Assembly (NCBI GenBank): GCA_965237855.1
Contig: CBDEGK010000001.1
Span: forward strand, 310,001-374,000
Length of the DNA stretch: 64,000 bases
Reading direction: 5' to 3'
Origin: CBDEGK01 sp965237855
GTDB taxonomy: Bacteria > Pseudomonadota > Gammaproteobacteria > Pseudomonadales > Halieaceae
The translations under genes and the position numbers were made by a program. Positions 15,992 to 24,127 of the stretch are shown here, piece after piece; the stretch's first letter is position 1, and every line of letters starts with the position of its first letter. Under the pieces are notes generated by a model, which worked only from the letters and a program-made list of their open reading frames with translations, was not told the DNA's origin and searched no databases.

Positions 15992-18928
15992 ATGAAGCAA
16001 GTATGGACCGAGACCGAACTGAGCGAGCACTGGACACTCTATGATGACGATTACACCCTCCTCAAGGGCAAAACTGGGCAGAGTCGATTGGCTCTGGCTG
16101 TGCTGCTAAGACATTATCAGCTGTACGCCCGGTTTCCCAAACGAATCGACGAAATCACGTCTGTGGTACTGGAGTACCTGGCCTTCCAGGTCGAGGCATC
16201 CGTCACTGACCTTGATGATTATGCCTGCCAAAACCGAACGGGGAGCCGACATCGCCGTGAGATTTTAACATACCTGGGGATTCGGCCATTTGATAAACAA
16301 GTGGCAATCCGTTTCCGCACCTGGTTGATTGACAGCGTCTTTCCAGAAGCTCCGGCGCCATCACATCTGGATGAACTGATTACAGAATGGATGCTACACA
16401 ACCACCTCGAGCGGCCGGGTGATTACCGCCTGGAACGGATGGTCAGTTCGGCCGAGCGTACATTTGATGGTCTGCTTTTCCAAAGGATCCACAGTCAGTT
16501 GAGCAAAGATGCGCTCGCGCAACTTGACGGTCTTCTTGTGGAAAAGGATGACGTTTCCGAATTTTCCCGAATTTGTGCCGATATGGGCCCCGTCAGCCTG
16601 GACAGTGTACTGCGGGCTGTCGACCGACTCGAGAGGCTACGCAGTCTCGACCTTCCCGCCGATATTTTGCAGGGCATCAACCCCAAGTTGACCGAACGCT
16701 ACCGCCAGCGGGCACGGACAGAAAATGCCTGGGAGCTTCGCCGCCACCCTGCAAAGATACGCTATCCGCTGTTGGTCTTTTATTGCGTGCCGCGTGAGGG
16801 TGAAATCACTGACAAGCTTGTTGAATTGCTCATCCAGGTGATCCACAAAATCTCGGTGCGAGCTGAGCGCAAAATCGTCTCAGAGTTGGTCGGCAGCTTT
16901 TTCAAGGTGCAGAGCAAGACGACGCTGCTGTTCCGCATTGCTGAAGTCGTGTTGGAGAATCCTGATGGCGCCGTCCGTGATGTCGTGTTTCCCGTCGTTA
17001 ATGAACAAATGATCGAACAACTGGTGAAAGAACATCGTTCAAATGGCCCGGCATACATCAACAAGATACACAAGAAAGTTCGCGCGTCCTATGCACAGCA
17101 TTATCGTCGCATGCTGCCGCGTATTCTCGAGGCATTGGAGTTCCGCTGCAATAATGAGGCGTGGCGCCCGATCCTGGATGCAATAGACGTTATCAAGACG
17201 CACCAGGATCGTCGGGACCGGTACTTTGCCCTTGACGATATCCCGGTCGAGGGCGTAGTCCGCCAGAAATGGCGAGACATTGTCATCGAAAAGTCGTCCA
17301 GTGGAGCCGAGCGAATCAATCGGATCAATTATGAGATCTGTGTACTGCAGGAACTGCGTGAAAAGCTCCGATGCAAGGAAGTCTGGGTGGTCGGCGCCAA
17401 GCACTTTTGCAATCCCGATGACGACCTGCCGACTGACTTTGATATCAATCGTCAGAGTTATTACGAGGCACTCAATTTGCCGCCCGATGCTGAGACGTTC
17501 ATCGCCGACATGAAGGGGAAAATGGCGGAGTCGCTCAGTCACCTCAATGAGAATTTGCCACGAAACGGCGAAGTGGCGATTAAACAAAAGCGTAATAAAC
17601 CAACTATCTCCGTTACCCCACTGAAAGCACTGCCTGATCCGCCAAATCTGGACGCGTTAAAGCGGGAGCTTAACCAGAGGTGGCCTGCAACCAGCTTACT
17701 CGATGCACTCAAAGAGACTGATTTTAGGGCGGGGTTCACAAAAGCGTTTGCTACTGCCGCATCGCGGGAAGCCACCCCTCCCGATGAGGTATTACGCCGT
17801 CTGCTACTTTCACTTTATGGGCTGGGCACCAATGCGGGATTAAAGTGCCTTGCCAGCGGACCGCATGGGGTTAGTTACAAAGAGCTCTTGCATACACGTC
17901 GCCGTTATATTCACAAGGACAGTCTGCGCGATGCTATCAGGCGTGTGGTGAATGCGACTTTGCAGGCGCGCCTGCCACACATCTGGGGTGAGGGGACAAC
18001 CGCCTGCGCATCCGACTCCACCCAGTTCAGCGCCTGGGATCAGAATCTCATGACCGAGTGGCATGTCCGCTATGGTGGCCGTGGTGTCATGATCTATTGG
18101 CATGTGGATATAAACGCGGTCTGCATTTATTCCCAGCTCAAGCGGTGCTCATCCTCTGAAGTGGCATCAATGATTGAAGGTGTTCTGCACCACTGCACGG
18201 AGATGGAAGTAGAGCGCCAGTATGTGGACAGCCATGGGCAGAGTGTCGTTGCTTTCGCCTTCTGTCACCTTCTGGGTTTTACGCTGATGCCGCGGTTCAA
18301 GGGCATCAACAAGCTCAAGTTGGCACAGCCGGATACCGGGGCTAAAGAGCGTTATCCGAACCTGGAACCCATCTTCACCAGCAAGGCAATTAACTGGGAG
18401 TTGATTGCTCAGCAGTACGATGAACTGGTCAAGTTTACCACGGCCTTGCGAACACGCACTGCCGAGGCTGACGCTATCCTGCGCCGTTTCACCCGCAGCA
18501 ACGTGCAACACCCAACCTACGCAGCGCTTATTGAACTGGGCAGAGCAGTGAAAACTATTTTCCTGTGCAATTATCTGGCGTCAGAAGAACTACGCCGGGA
18601 GGTCAACACGGGGTTGAATGTGGTTGAACGCTGGAATGGCGTCAATAGCTTCATCTACTTTGGCAAGAGTGGAGAGATGGCGACCAATAATCTGGAAGAT
18701 CAGGAGGTCTCGGCGCTTGCTCTTCACCTGCTACAGGTCAGCCTTGTCTATATAAATACCTTAATGATCCAGCAGGTGCTTCGTGAACCGGGATGGATGA
18801 ATCGCATGACCGAACGTGATATGCGCGCACTGTCACCGTTACCGCACAGTCATTTCAATCCCTATGGCGTATTCGATCTCGATATGGAGCGTCGAATACC
18901 GCTGGATGAGATGCCGCTGGCGGCTTGA
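15992..18928 (+). CDS. tnpA: Tn3-family transposase TnpA
   Basis: This 978-residue transposase has the size and order of the Tn3 family: a long N-terminal DNA-binding region that reads the 40-bp ends, then an RNase H-like DDE core. The acidic triad is Asp675 in CASDSTQF, Asp746 in YVDSHGQS and Glu879 in NVVERWNG, close to the Tn3 positions 689/765/895. It catalyses replicative transposition to a cointegrate that TnpR should resolve. The frame is intact, so transposition may still occur. ATG 15992 is 84 bases inside the left repeat. Confidence 0.95.
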   Translation: MKQVWTETELSEHWTLYDDDYTLLKGKTGQSRLALAVLLRHYQLYARFPKRIDEITSVVLEYLAFQVEASVTDLDDYACQNRTGSRHRREILTYLGIRPFDKQVAIRFRTWLIDSVFPEAPAPSHLDELITEWMLHNHLERPGDYRLERMVSSAERTFDGLLFQRIHSQLSKDALAQLDGLLVEKDDVSEFSRICADMGPVSLDSVLRAVDRLERLRSLDLPADILQGINPKLTERYRQRARTENAWELRRHPAKIRYPLLVFYCVPREGEITDKLVELLIQVIHKISVRAERKIVSELVGSFFKVQSKTTLLFRIAEVVLENPDGAVRDVVFPVVNEQMIEQLVKEHRSNGPAYINKIHKKVRASYAQHYRRMLPRILEALEFRCNNEAWRPILDAIDVIKTHQDRRDRYFALDDIPVEGVVRQKWRDIVIEKSSSGAERINRINYEICVLQELREKLRCKEVWVVGAKHFCNPDDDLPTDFDINRQSYYEALNLPPDAETFIADMKGKMAESLSHLNENLPRNGEVAIKQKRNKPTISVTPLKALPDPPNLDALKRELNQRWPATSLLDALKETDFRAGFTKAFATAASREATPPDEVLRRLLLSLYGLGTNAGLKCLASGPHGVSYKELLHTRRRYIHKDSLRDAIRRVVNATLQARLPHIWGEGTTACASDSTQFSAWDQNLMTEWHVRYGGRGVMIYWHVDINAVCIYSQLKRCSSSEVASMIEGVLHHCTEMEVERQYVDSHGQSVVAFAFCHLLGFTLMPRFKGINKLKLAQPDTGAKERYPNLEPIFTSKAINWELIAQQYDELVKFTTALRTRTAEADAILRRFTRSNVQHPTYAALIELGRAVKTIFLCNYLASEELRREVNTGLNVVERWNGVNSFIYFGKSGEMATNNLEDQEVSALALHLLQVSLVYINTLMIQQVLREPGWMNRMTERDMRALSPLPHSHFNPYGVFDLDMERRIPLDEMPLAA

Positions 18929-19053
18929 GCTTCCACGGTGAGGTGTTTTGTGTTGTATGAGCTTCAGGCCCTATTTTTGGCGAAGAGGACTCAGTTGCCT
19001 ATCTGTTCCGAATATATATTCCGAGACTACCAACTAAAAGAGGAGAATTGCAC
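18929..19053 (+). promoter_or_regulatory. Probable res site and tnpR promoter region
   Basis: The 125 bases between tnpA and tnpR include TTCCGAATATATATTCCG at 19006-19023, whose centre GAATATATATTC is a perfect 12-bp palindrome like the crossover subsite of Tn3-type res. GAGGAGA at 19040-19046 is the ribosome site of tnpR. The accessory subsites cannot be fixed by eye. Confidence 0.5.
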
Positions 19054-19614
19054 ATGTTAATCGGCTATTGCTGGGCCTCAAACACCGGACAGAGCCTTAC
19101 GAGCCAGCGAGATCAGCTTCTGAAAGCGGGCTGCGAGAAGATCTTTCAAGAGAAATTGGCGGGCGCTGAGCGCAAGCGTCCACAGCTCGCCAGGCTATTG
19201 AATGAGATTCTGAAGGGTGACACGCTGGTGATTACCGGCCTTGATCGATTGGTGCGCACCACGCATGATTTACTCGAGATCACCCGGACATTGGATGAGC
19301 GGGGTATCGAAATCCGCTCTCTGGGAGAATTGTGGGCGGATACGACAGCTACGACTGGGCAGTTCTTAGTAACTGTTTTTAAAGGACTTTCTGAGCTTGA
19401 ACGCAGCCTTATTCGCGGCCGGACCGAGGAAGGTCGCGCGGCTGCGAAAGAACGTGGTGTGAAATTTGGCCGCAAGCACAAGCTCACTGATTATCAGCGT
19501 GGGGAAGTCATACGCATGCTCGAAGAAGGCGTCAGCATTCGCGGTATCGCTCGCCATTTTAATGTCGGCGTCGCCACCATTGATCGGGTAAAGAACAGTC
19601 AGAGGGCTGACTGA
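19054..19614 (+). CDS. tnpR: Serine resolvase TnpR with altered active site
   Basis: This 186-residue serine recombinase would resolve transposition cointegrates at res. The catalytic Ser is Ser9 in YCWASNTGQS, and Asp64, Arg65 and Arg68 in GLDRLVRT correspond to D67, R68 and R71 of gamma-delta resolvase. The C-terminal helix-turn-helix (about 158-181) is intact. The active-site Arg8 of the family (Y-A-R-V-S) is Trp7 here, so catalysis may be weak or lost even though DNA binding may remain. I chose ATG 19054, seven bases after AGGAGA, over the TTG at 19048. Confidence 0.92.
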   Translation: MLIGYCWASNTGQSLTSQRDQLLKAGCEKIFQEKLAGAERKRPQLARLLNEILKGDTLVITGLDRLVRTTHDLLEITRTLDERGIEIRSLGELWADTTATTGQFLVTVFKGLSELERSLIRGRTEEGRAAAKERGVKFGRKHKLTDYQRGEVIRMLEEGVSIRGIARHFNVGVATIDRVKNSQRAD

Positions 19615-19617
19615 CCT

Positions 19618-19657
19618 AAAATCTGGCCGATTTGCACAGCTTCGTGGGCACTGGGCC
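19618..19657 (-). repeat. Right terminal inverted repeat of the Tn3-family element
   Basis: This 40-bp end is the exact reverse complement of 15868-15907 and is followed directly by the AACAT target duplication. Confidence 0.95.
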
Positions 19658-20724
19658 AACATTAAACGGCGACGAGATAGATGCGGACTATGCCGCTCAA
19701 CGGCTACGCAATGAACCGATAAGCGAGATCCTGCAGATCAAGGGTACCTCGGATACTCATCCGTCGCTGTCACCGCAAGATGAATTTGCCAATTTCGAAA
19801 TTATGAACGAACAGCTCTCGGCCGAGGGAGCGCCCAGCAAGCCTGAGGGTAGCTACAGCCGTTATGCCATGCGAACAGGGTTGGAGTTTTCCCACCGCGA
19901 GGGCTTTAACCCCTACAAGTTTGGTGTGATTGGTTCCAGCGACAGCCACAATTCCAGTACCTCGGTAGAAGAAAACAAGCACCACGGTAAGTTACCGGTG
20001 ATGGACGGTACTGCCGCGATCCGTATGGGGCTGGCTTCGGTGATGCCTGATAAGTACCAGCGTCAGAAGCGCTGGGGCGCAGCCGGCCTGGCCGCGGTTT
20101 GGGCGCAGGAAAATACCCGCGAGTCTATCTTCGATGCCATGTTGCGGCGTGAAACATATGCCACTTCAGGGCCACGCATTAAACTGCGATTTTTTGGCAG
20201 CTGGGTGTACCAATCTACTATGCTGGAAACAACTGGCCTGTTAGACGCGGCCTATGCGGATGGGGTTCCCATGGGCGGCGAGTTGGTGCGTAGCACGGAG
20301 GCCCTGACGCCGCGCTTCCTGGTCTGGGCCGCGAAAGATCCCGATGGCGCCAACCTGGATCGTATTCAGATAGTGAAGGGCTGGGTGGATGAACAGGGCG
20401 AAAGCCATGAGCAGGTGTTTGACCTGGCGGCGTCCGATGGCCGTGAATTGGGCGCAAACGGGAAATACCCAGCCGTGGGCAACACGGTCGATGTGGCCAA
20501 TGCCAGCTACAGTAATAGTATCGGCGCCGGGCAATTGGCAGTGCACTGGGAGGATCCGGATTTTGATGCCGAGCAGGAGGCCTTCTATTACGCCCGGGTG
20601 ATTGAAATACCCACCCCGCGTTGGTCGACCTTCGATGCAAAAACCCTGGGAATAGAAGCGCCCGACCCGGTTAGCCTGCAGGAGCGCGCGATAAGCTCCT
20701 CAATTTGGTACCAGCCTTGAGGAC

Positions 20725-20840
20725 ACAGCCCTGAGCGAGAAGACAGCCCTGAGCGAGAAGACAGCCCTGAGCGAGAAGACAGCCCTGAGCGGGATGAGAG
20801 CCCTGAGCGGGATGAGAGCCCTGAGCGGGAGGAGAGCCCT
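20725..20840 (+). repeat. 18-bp tandem repeat leading into a start codon
   Basis: There are 6.4 head-to-tail copies of an 18-base unit, from ACAGCCCTGAGCGAGAAG to AGAGCCCTGAGCGGGAGG. The last partial copy ends exactly at the ATG of the crotonase gene and carries its ribosome site (GGGAGGAG at 20827-20834). Each unit contains GCCCTGAG, one base from the real start GCCCTATGAG, so the array looks like repeated duplication of the translation start region. Copies drift gradually from one end to the other. Confidence 0.9.
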
Positions 20841-21620
20841 ATGAGTAAAGTACGCGTCGAAAAACAAGACAACATCACCACCGTGATCATTGATCGCCCA
20901 GATGTGCGGAACGCCGTTGACGGCGAAACCGCCGGGCTGCTGGCGCAAGCCTTCCGAGATTTCGACGCTGACGAAAGCGCCGATGTGGCTGTGCTTTTTG
21001 GGGATCATGGTGCCTTTTGCGCCGGTGCCGATCTCAAGGCCGTGGCTGGGGAGGTTGGCAGTAACCGGATGACGGCAGATGGCGATGGGCCCATGGGCCC
21101 GAGTCGAATGCAACTGTCAAAGCCGGTAATTGCAGCGGTGGCGGGGCCGGCTGTTGCGGGTGGGCTGGAATTGGCTATCTGGTGTGATATGCGGGTCGCA
21201 GAAGAGAGTGCACGCTTTGGTGTGTTCTGTCGGCGCTGGGGTGTGCCGTTGGTGGATGGCGGCACCGTGCGACTGCCACGTTTGATCGGCCACAGTCGGG
21301 CCATGGATTTGATATTGACTGGTCGCGAAGTCAGCGCCGGCGAGGCACTGGATATCGGACTGGCCAACCGGGTAGTGGCCGATGGCTCGGCACGCGAAGA
21401 AGCTGAAAAACTGGCGCGACAAATCGCCAGCTTTCCCCAGGGCTGTATGCGCAGTGATCGCGACAGTGCCTACCAGCAGTGGGATCTGGAATTTGATCGC
21501 GCGATGGCCAACGAGTTTGCTACAGGTCTTGAAGTGGTTCGTTCGGGGGAAACCCTGGCAGGCGCTTCTCGCTTTGCCAGCGGGGAGGGTCGGCATGGAT
21601 CCTTTGATCAGTTCCAGTGA
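20841..21620 (+). CDS. Crotonase-fold enzyme (enoyl-CoA hydratase/isomerase family)
   Basis: This 259-residue acyl-CoA-binding enzyme of the crotonase superfamily has the oxyanion-hole segments FCAGADLKA (59-67) and AVAGPAVAGGLELA. Glu110 corresponds to the first catalytic Glu of enoyl-CoA hydratase. The second Glu position (in FGxPEI) reads FGVFC, with Cys130, so ordinary hydratase chemistry is doubtful; an isomerase or another acyl-CoA reaction is possible. It starts directly after the 18-bp repeat array and overlaps the sulfurtransferase start by 26 bases, which implies co-translation. Confidence 0.83.
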   Translation: MSKVRVEKQDNITTVIIDRPDVRNAVDGETAGLLAQAFRDFDADESADVAVLFGDHGAFCAGADLKAVAGEVGSNRMTADGDGPMGPSRMQLSKPVIAAVAGPAVAGGLELAIWCDMRVAEESARFGVFCRRWGVPLVDGGTVRLPRLIGHSRAMDLILTGREVSAGEALDIGLANRVVADGSAREEAEKLARQIASFPQGCMRSDRDSAYQQWDLEFDRAMANEFATGLEVVRSGETLAGASRFASGEGRHGSFDQFQ

Positions 21621-22419
21621 GTTAGCGGAAAACCTCGCTGGCCCCGGCATCGGTACGGTCATTGTAGATTGTCGGTTCTCGCTGGCAGAACCGGGAGAAG
21701 GTTATGCCCAGTATCAACAGGGCCATCTGCCGTGCGCACACTATCTGCACCTTGAGAAAGATCTCTCTGGTCCACAAGCTACACACGGCGGCCGTCATCC
21801 CTTACCTGACCCCCAACATTTTTGCAGCGTACTTGGCGCTCTCGGTATTTCTACGGATACGCCGGTAGTTGCCTACGACAACTCCCGTTTTGCCTTTGCA
21901 TCCCGCCTTTGGTGGATGATGCGCTCGCTCGGTTACAGCAATGTTCGGGTTCTGGATGGTGGGCTGAATTCCTGGATAGCCGAAGGCGGCGAACTCAGTG
22001 CCGAGACATCTGACCCGGTGGCGGTGGGGGCTCACCAGTCCACGAAATACATCGGCGTAGTTGATTTCGACGGCGTGCGCTCGTCGCAGGCAGCCAATGC
22101 CCTGTTGATCGATTCTCGCGAGGAGAAGCGGTACCAGGGGTTGGAAGAACCGATTGATCCCGTGGCGGGACATATTCCCGGTGCGCTGAATTTTCCCTGG
22201 CAGGACGTGACTGATGACAATGGCATGGCCCTGTCGGCCGATGCTCAAGGAATGCGCTGGCAGGAAGTGGCCGAAGATAAGCTGGTGGTGTATTGCGGTT
22301 CTGGCGTCACTGCCTGTGTAAACCTGTTATCCCTGTCCATCGCCGGTCGCGATGATGCGCAGCTCTATGGTGGCAGCTGGAGTGATTGGTGTTCTCGTAT
22401 GCCGGACCTAGAAGGGTAA
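21595..22419 (+). CDS. 3-mercaptopyruvate/thiosulfate sulfurtransferase
   Basis: This 274-residue protein has two rhodanese domains, the N-terminal one inactive. The active loop is YCGSGVTA with Cys234; CGSGVTA is typical of 3-mercaptopyruvate sulfurtransferases (SseA-like) rather than thiosulfate enzymes. It transfers sulfane sulfur to cyanide or thiol acceptors in the cytosol. The start ATG 21595 has GGGGAGGG just upstream and lies inside the end of the crotonase gene; a longer in-frame extension to 21382 is not supported by the family. It converges with rluA, overlapping by 12 bases. Confidence 0.88.
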   Translation: MDPLISSSELAENLAGPGIGTVIVDCRFSLAEPGEGYAQYQQGHLPCAHYLHLEKDLSGPQATHGGRHPLPDPQHFCSVLGALGISTDTPVVAYDNSRFAFASRLWWMMRSLGYSNVRVLDGGLNSWIAEGGELSAETSDPVAVGAHQSTKYIGVVDFDGVRSSQAANALLIDSREEKRYQGLEEPIDPVAGHIPGALNFPWQDVTDDNGMALSADAQGMRWQEVAEDKLVVYCGSGVTACVNLLSLSIAGRDDAQLYGGSWSDWCSRMPDLEG

Positions 22420-23070
22420 GGGCGCCTCCCCACTAAACCAATTACCGCTGACCGGATGGGTAAAAGCGAGAGTATGTGCATGTAGCATTAACCGCTGCGC
22501 CATACCCAGTGCCTCATCGTGAGCATACATATCACAGCCCAAAATCGGATGGCCAATTTCAGCCAGGTGAATACGCAATTGATGCGAACGACCGGTAACG
22601 GGTTTGAGCAGTAAGCGCGTGCAGTTCTTGTCGGGAAAACGTTCCAGCACCTCAAAACGAGTCAGGGCCTGTTTGCCGCGCTCTTCACTAATGACCTGGC
22701 GGGGACGATTGCTCCAGTCGGGGGCAATCGGCAGATCGATGTCGCCCACATCCTCTACCACCAGGCCGTACACCATTGCGTGATAGCCTTTTTCTACACG
22801 ACGCTCCTGGAACTGGCGACTGATATGCGAGTGCGTGGGCTTGTCCAGCGGAATGATCATGATGCCCGAGGTATCCAGGTCGAGCCGATGCACCACCGAG
22901 GCGCTGGGATAGTCTTCTCGCATGCGGGAAATGACGCAGTCGCTGTTGAGCGGGTTGCGCCCCGGTATGCTCAACAACAGGTCGGGCTTGTTCACCAGCA
23001 GCAGGTGTTCGTCCCGATGGAGAATTTCCACAGCCTGGTGGCAGGGGGGTACGATATAGGGCTGAGACAT
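22408..23070 (-). CDS. rluA: RluA-family RNA pseudouridine synthase
   Basis: This 220-residue pseudouridine synthase has the RluA signature HRLDLDTSGIM, whose Asp is the catalytic residue, plus GRSHQLRIHL and GCDMYAH typical of the dual-specific RluA that modifies 23S rRNA U746 and tRNA U32. There is no S4 domain, which agrees with RluA rather than RluC/RluD. It is a single gene, convergent with the sulfurtransferase. Confidence 0.9.
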   Translation of the reverse strand: MSQPYIVPPCHQAVEILHRDEHLLLVNKPDLLLSIPGRNPLNSDCVISRMREDYPSASVVHRLDLDTSGIMIIPLDKPTHSHISRQFQERRVEKGYHAMVYGLVVEDVGDIDLPIAPDWSNRPRQVISEERGKQALTRFEVLERFPDKNCTRLLLKPVTGRSHQLRIHLAEIGHPILGCDMYAHDEALGMAQRLMLHAHTLAFTHPVSGNWFSGEAPLPF

Positions 23071-23198
23071 GTGGACATTACTGTAACGACATGCGGGGAA
23101 AATTCAAGGAAGGAAAAGGCGCGGGATGAGATAAATGTCAGCTTGTATGAGGGCGTCTATACTGAGTAGTAATAAGCAAAATAATCCTGAGTCAGGCT

Positions 23199-23678
23199 AT
23201 GACCATAGAAGAACTCGGCAGTATCGGCGAATTCGTCGCCGCCTTCGCAACACTATTCACGTTGATCTACCTGGCACTGCAAATCAGGCGCAGCTCCGCC
23301 GTGGGCCGAGCCCAGGGCACGGCGGCCTTTCTGTCGCAGTTGAACATGCTGAGCATTGAACTGGGAAAGGATCCGGAGCTACATCGGCTCTACTACGGCG
23401 GCCTGTCGGGGAATTGGGAGACCTTTAGCGATGACGAACTGTTCAGATTTGACAACCTGGTTGGCACCTATCTTTTTTGTATACAGCAAGCCTATTTGTT
23501 CGAGCAGGAGGGAGTTCTCGCCGCGGGAGTCTGGGAGCAGCAGCGCAGTGTCATCATTGACTGGATGATACGGCAACCTGGTTTTCGTGCGCACTGGCAG
23601 CGCTGGCCAAGACCGGAAGGCATGCCCTTCAACCTATTGATCAATGAGCTATTGGCAGAGCAGGAGAATGTGTCGTGA
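23199..23678 (+). CDS. Membrane-anchored hypothetical protein
   Basis: This 159-residue protein has one N-terminal membrane segment (about 10-28, FVAAFATLFTLIYLALQI) followed by a positively charged IRRS and a soluble helical domain, so the bulk is probably cytoplasmic. It has no recognised function. The next gene encodes a paralog with the same N-terminal plan, and the two are joined by a GTGA overlap, which suggests a heteromeric or duplicated pair. Confidence 0.7.
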   Translation: MTIEELGSIGEFVAAFATLFTLIYLALQIRRSSAVGRAQGTAAFLSQLNMLSIELGKDPELHRLYYGGLSGNWETFSDDELFRFDNLVGTYLFCIQQAYLFEQEGVLAAGVWEQQRSVIIDWMIRQPGFRAHWQRWPRPEGMPFNLLINELLAEQENVS

Positions 23679-24127
23679 ACTGGGACGCCATCGGTGCCAT
23701 CGCGGAACTGGCCGGGGCACTGGCAGTCGTTATTACCCTGATCTACCTGTCAGTACAAATGCGCCAGAACAGCAAATTGCTTTCCGCTTCGCTTTCATCA
23801 ATGAATCGAGATGCTTCAAACCAGATTACCGGTTTATTGTCTTCCGATCGTGTAGCGCTGCGTGTTTTTTGGGCGGGCCTCGCTGGCCGTAATAAGCTGG
23901 AGGAGCTTGACAGGCAGCAGTTTGATGCCCTCATGTCCCTGTACTTCGAAGCCCTGACCCAGAACCATGAGCAGGACTACCACGTCTTCGAGGGCAGGGA
24001 GCAATGGCTGTTCGCCAAGCCCGGGGTGCAGGAGTGGTGGCTGGAGTACCGGCTTAATTACAATGACATTGAATTCCAGTCATATATTGATGCTTCTGTG
24101 GCAGCACTCAGTGATAGCGCTGATTAA
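23675..24127 (+). CDS. Membrane-anchored hypothetical protein, paralog of the previous gene
   Basis: This 150-residue protein repeats the design of the upstream neighbour: an acidic start, a membrane segment (LAGALAVVITLIYLSVQM), then MRQNSK and a helical domain with conserved Trp residues near the end. GTG 23675 overlaps the previous stop. The gene overlaps the convergent metallopeptidase gene by 20 bases. Function is unknown. Confidence 0.7.
   Translation: MNWDAIGAIAELAGALAVVITLIYLSVQMRQNSKLLSASLSSMNRDASNQITGLLSSDRVALRVFWAGLAGRNKLEELDRQQFDALMSLYFEALTQNHEQDYHVFEGREQWLFAKPGVQEWWLEYRLNYNDIEFQSYIDASVAALSDSAD

Larger units (their letters stand above)
15868..19657 (+). mobile_element. Minimal Tn3-family transposon
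   Basis: The element is 3790 bp, bounded by inverted repeats that match perfectly for 40 bp (starting GGCCCAGTGCCCACGAAGCT) and flanked by a 5-bp direct repeat AACAT (15863-15867 and 19658-19662), the size typical of Tn3-family insertion. It holds only tnpA and tnpR, both on the plus strand with tnpA first, and no passenger genes. It sits in the DUF3604 gene, 185 bases downstream of the IS21 copy, and each insertion has its own target duplication, so the events were independent. Confidence 0.95.
13070..20720 (+). pseudogene. DUF3604 gene split by two transposons
   Basis: Three coding pieces, 13070-13689, 15689-15867 and 19663-20720, join exactly in frame when the IS21 and Tn3 elements and one copy of each target duplication are removed. 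They give 1857 bases, or 618 residues plus stop. The protein begins with a lipoprotein-like signal (LAGLVACSP), so it was probably exported. It has PHP-like metal motifs GDLHIHTSFSTDA and VTDHAEYLG, the family segment NLHRNVIYRD restored across the IS junction, and IGSSDSHNSS later. DUF3604 proteins are predicted metal-dependent hydrolases of unknown substrate. As it stands no full product can be made. The upstream SDR and the downstream crotonase flank it on the same strand. Confidence 0.93.

Noticed and set aside
20588..21113. Long minus-strand frames with repeated LSSRSG or LRA units
   Set aside because: They are translations of the 18-bp repeat array on the wrong strand, without start signals or homology.
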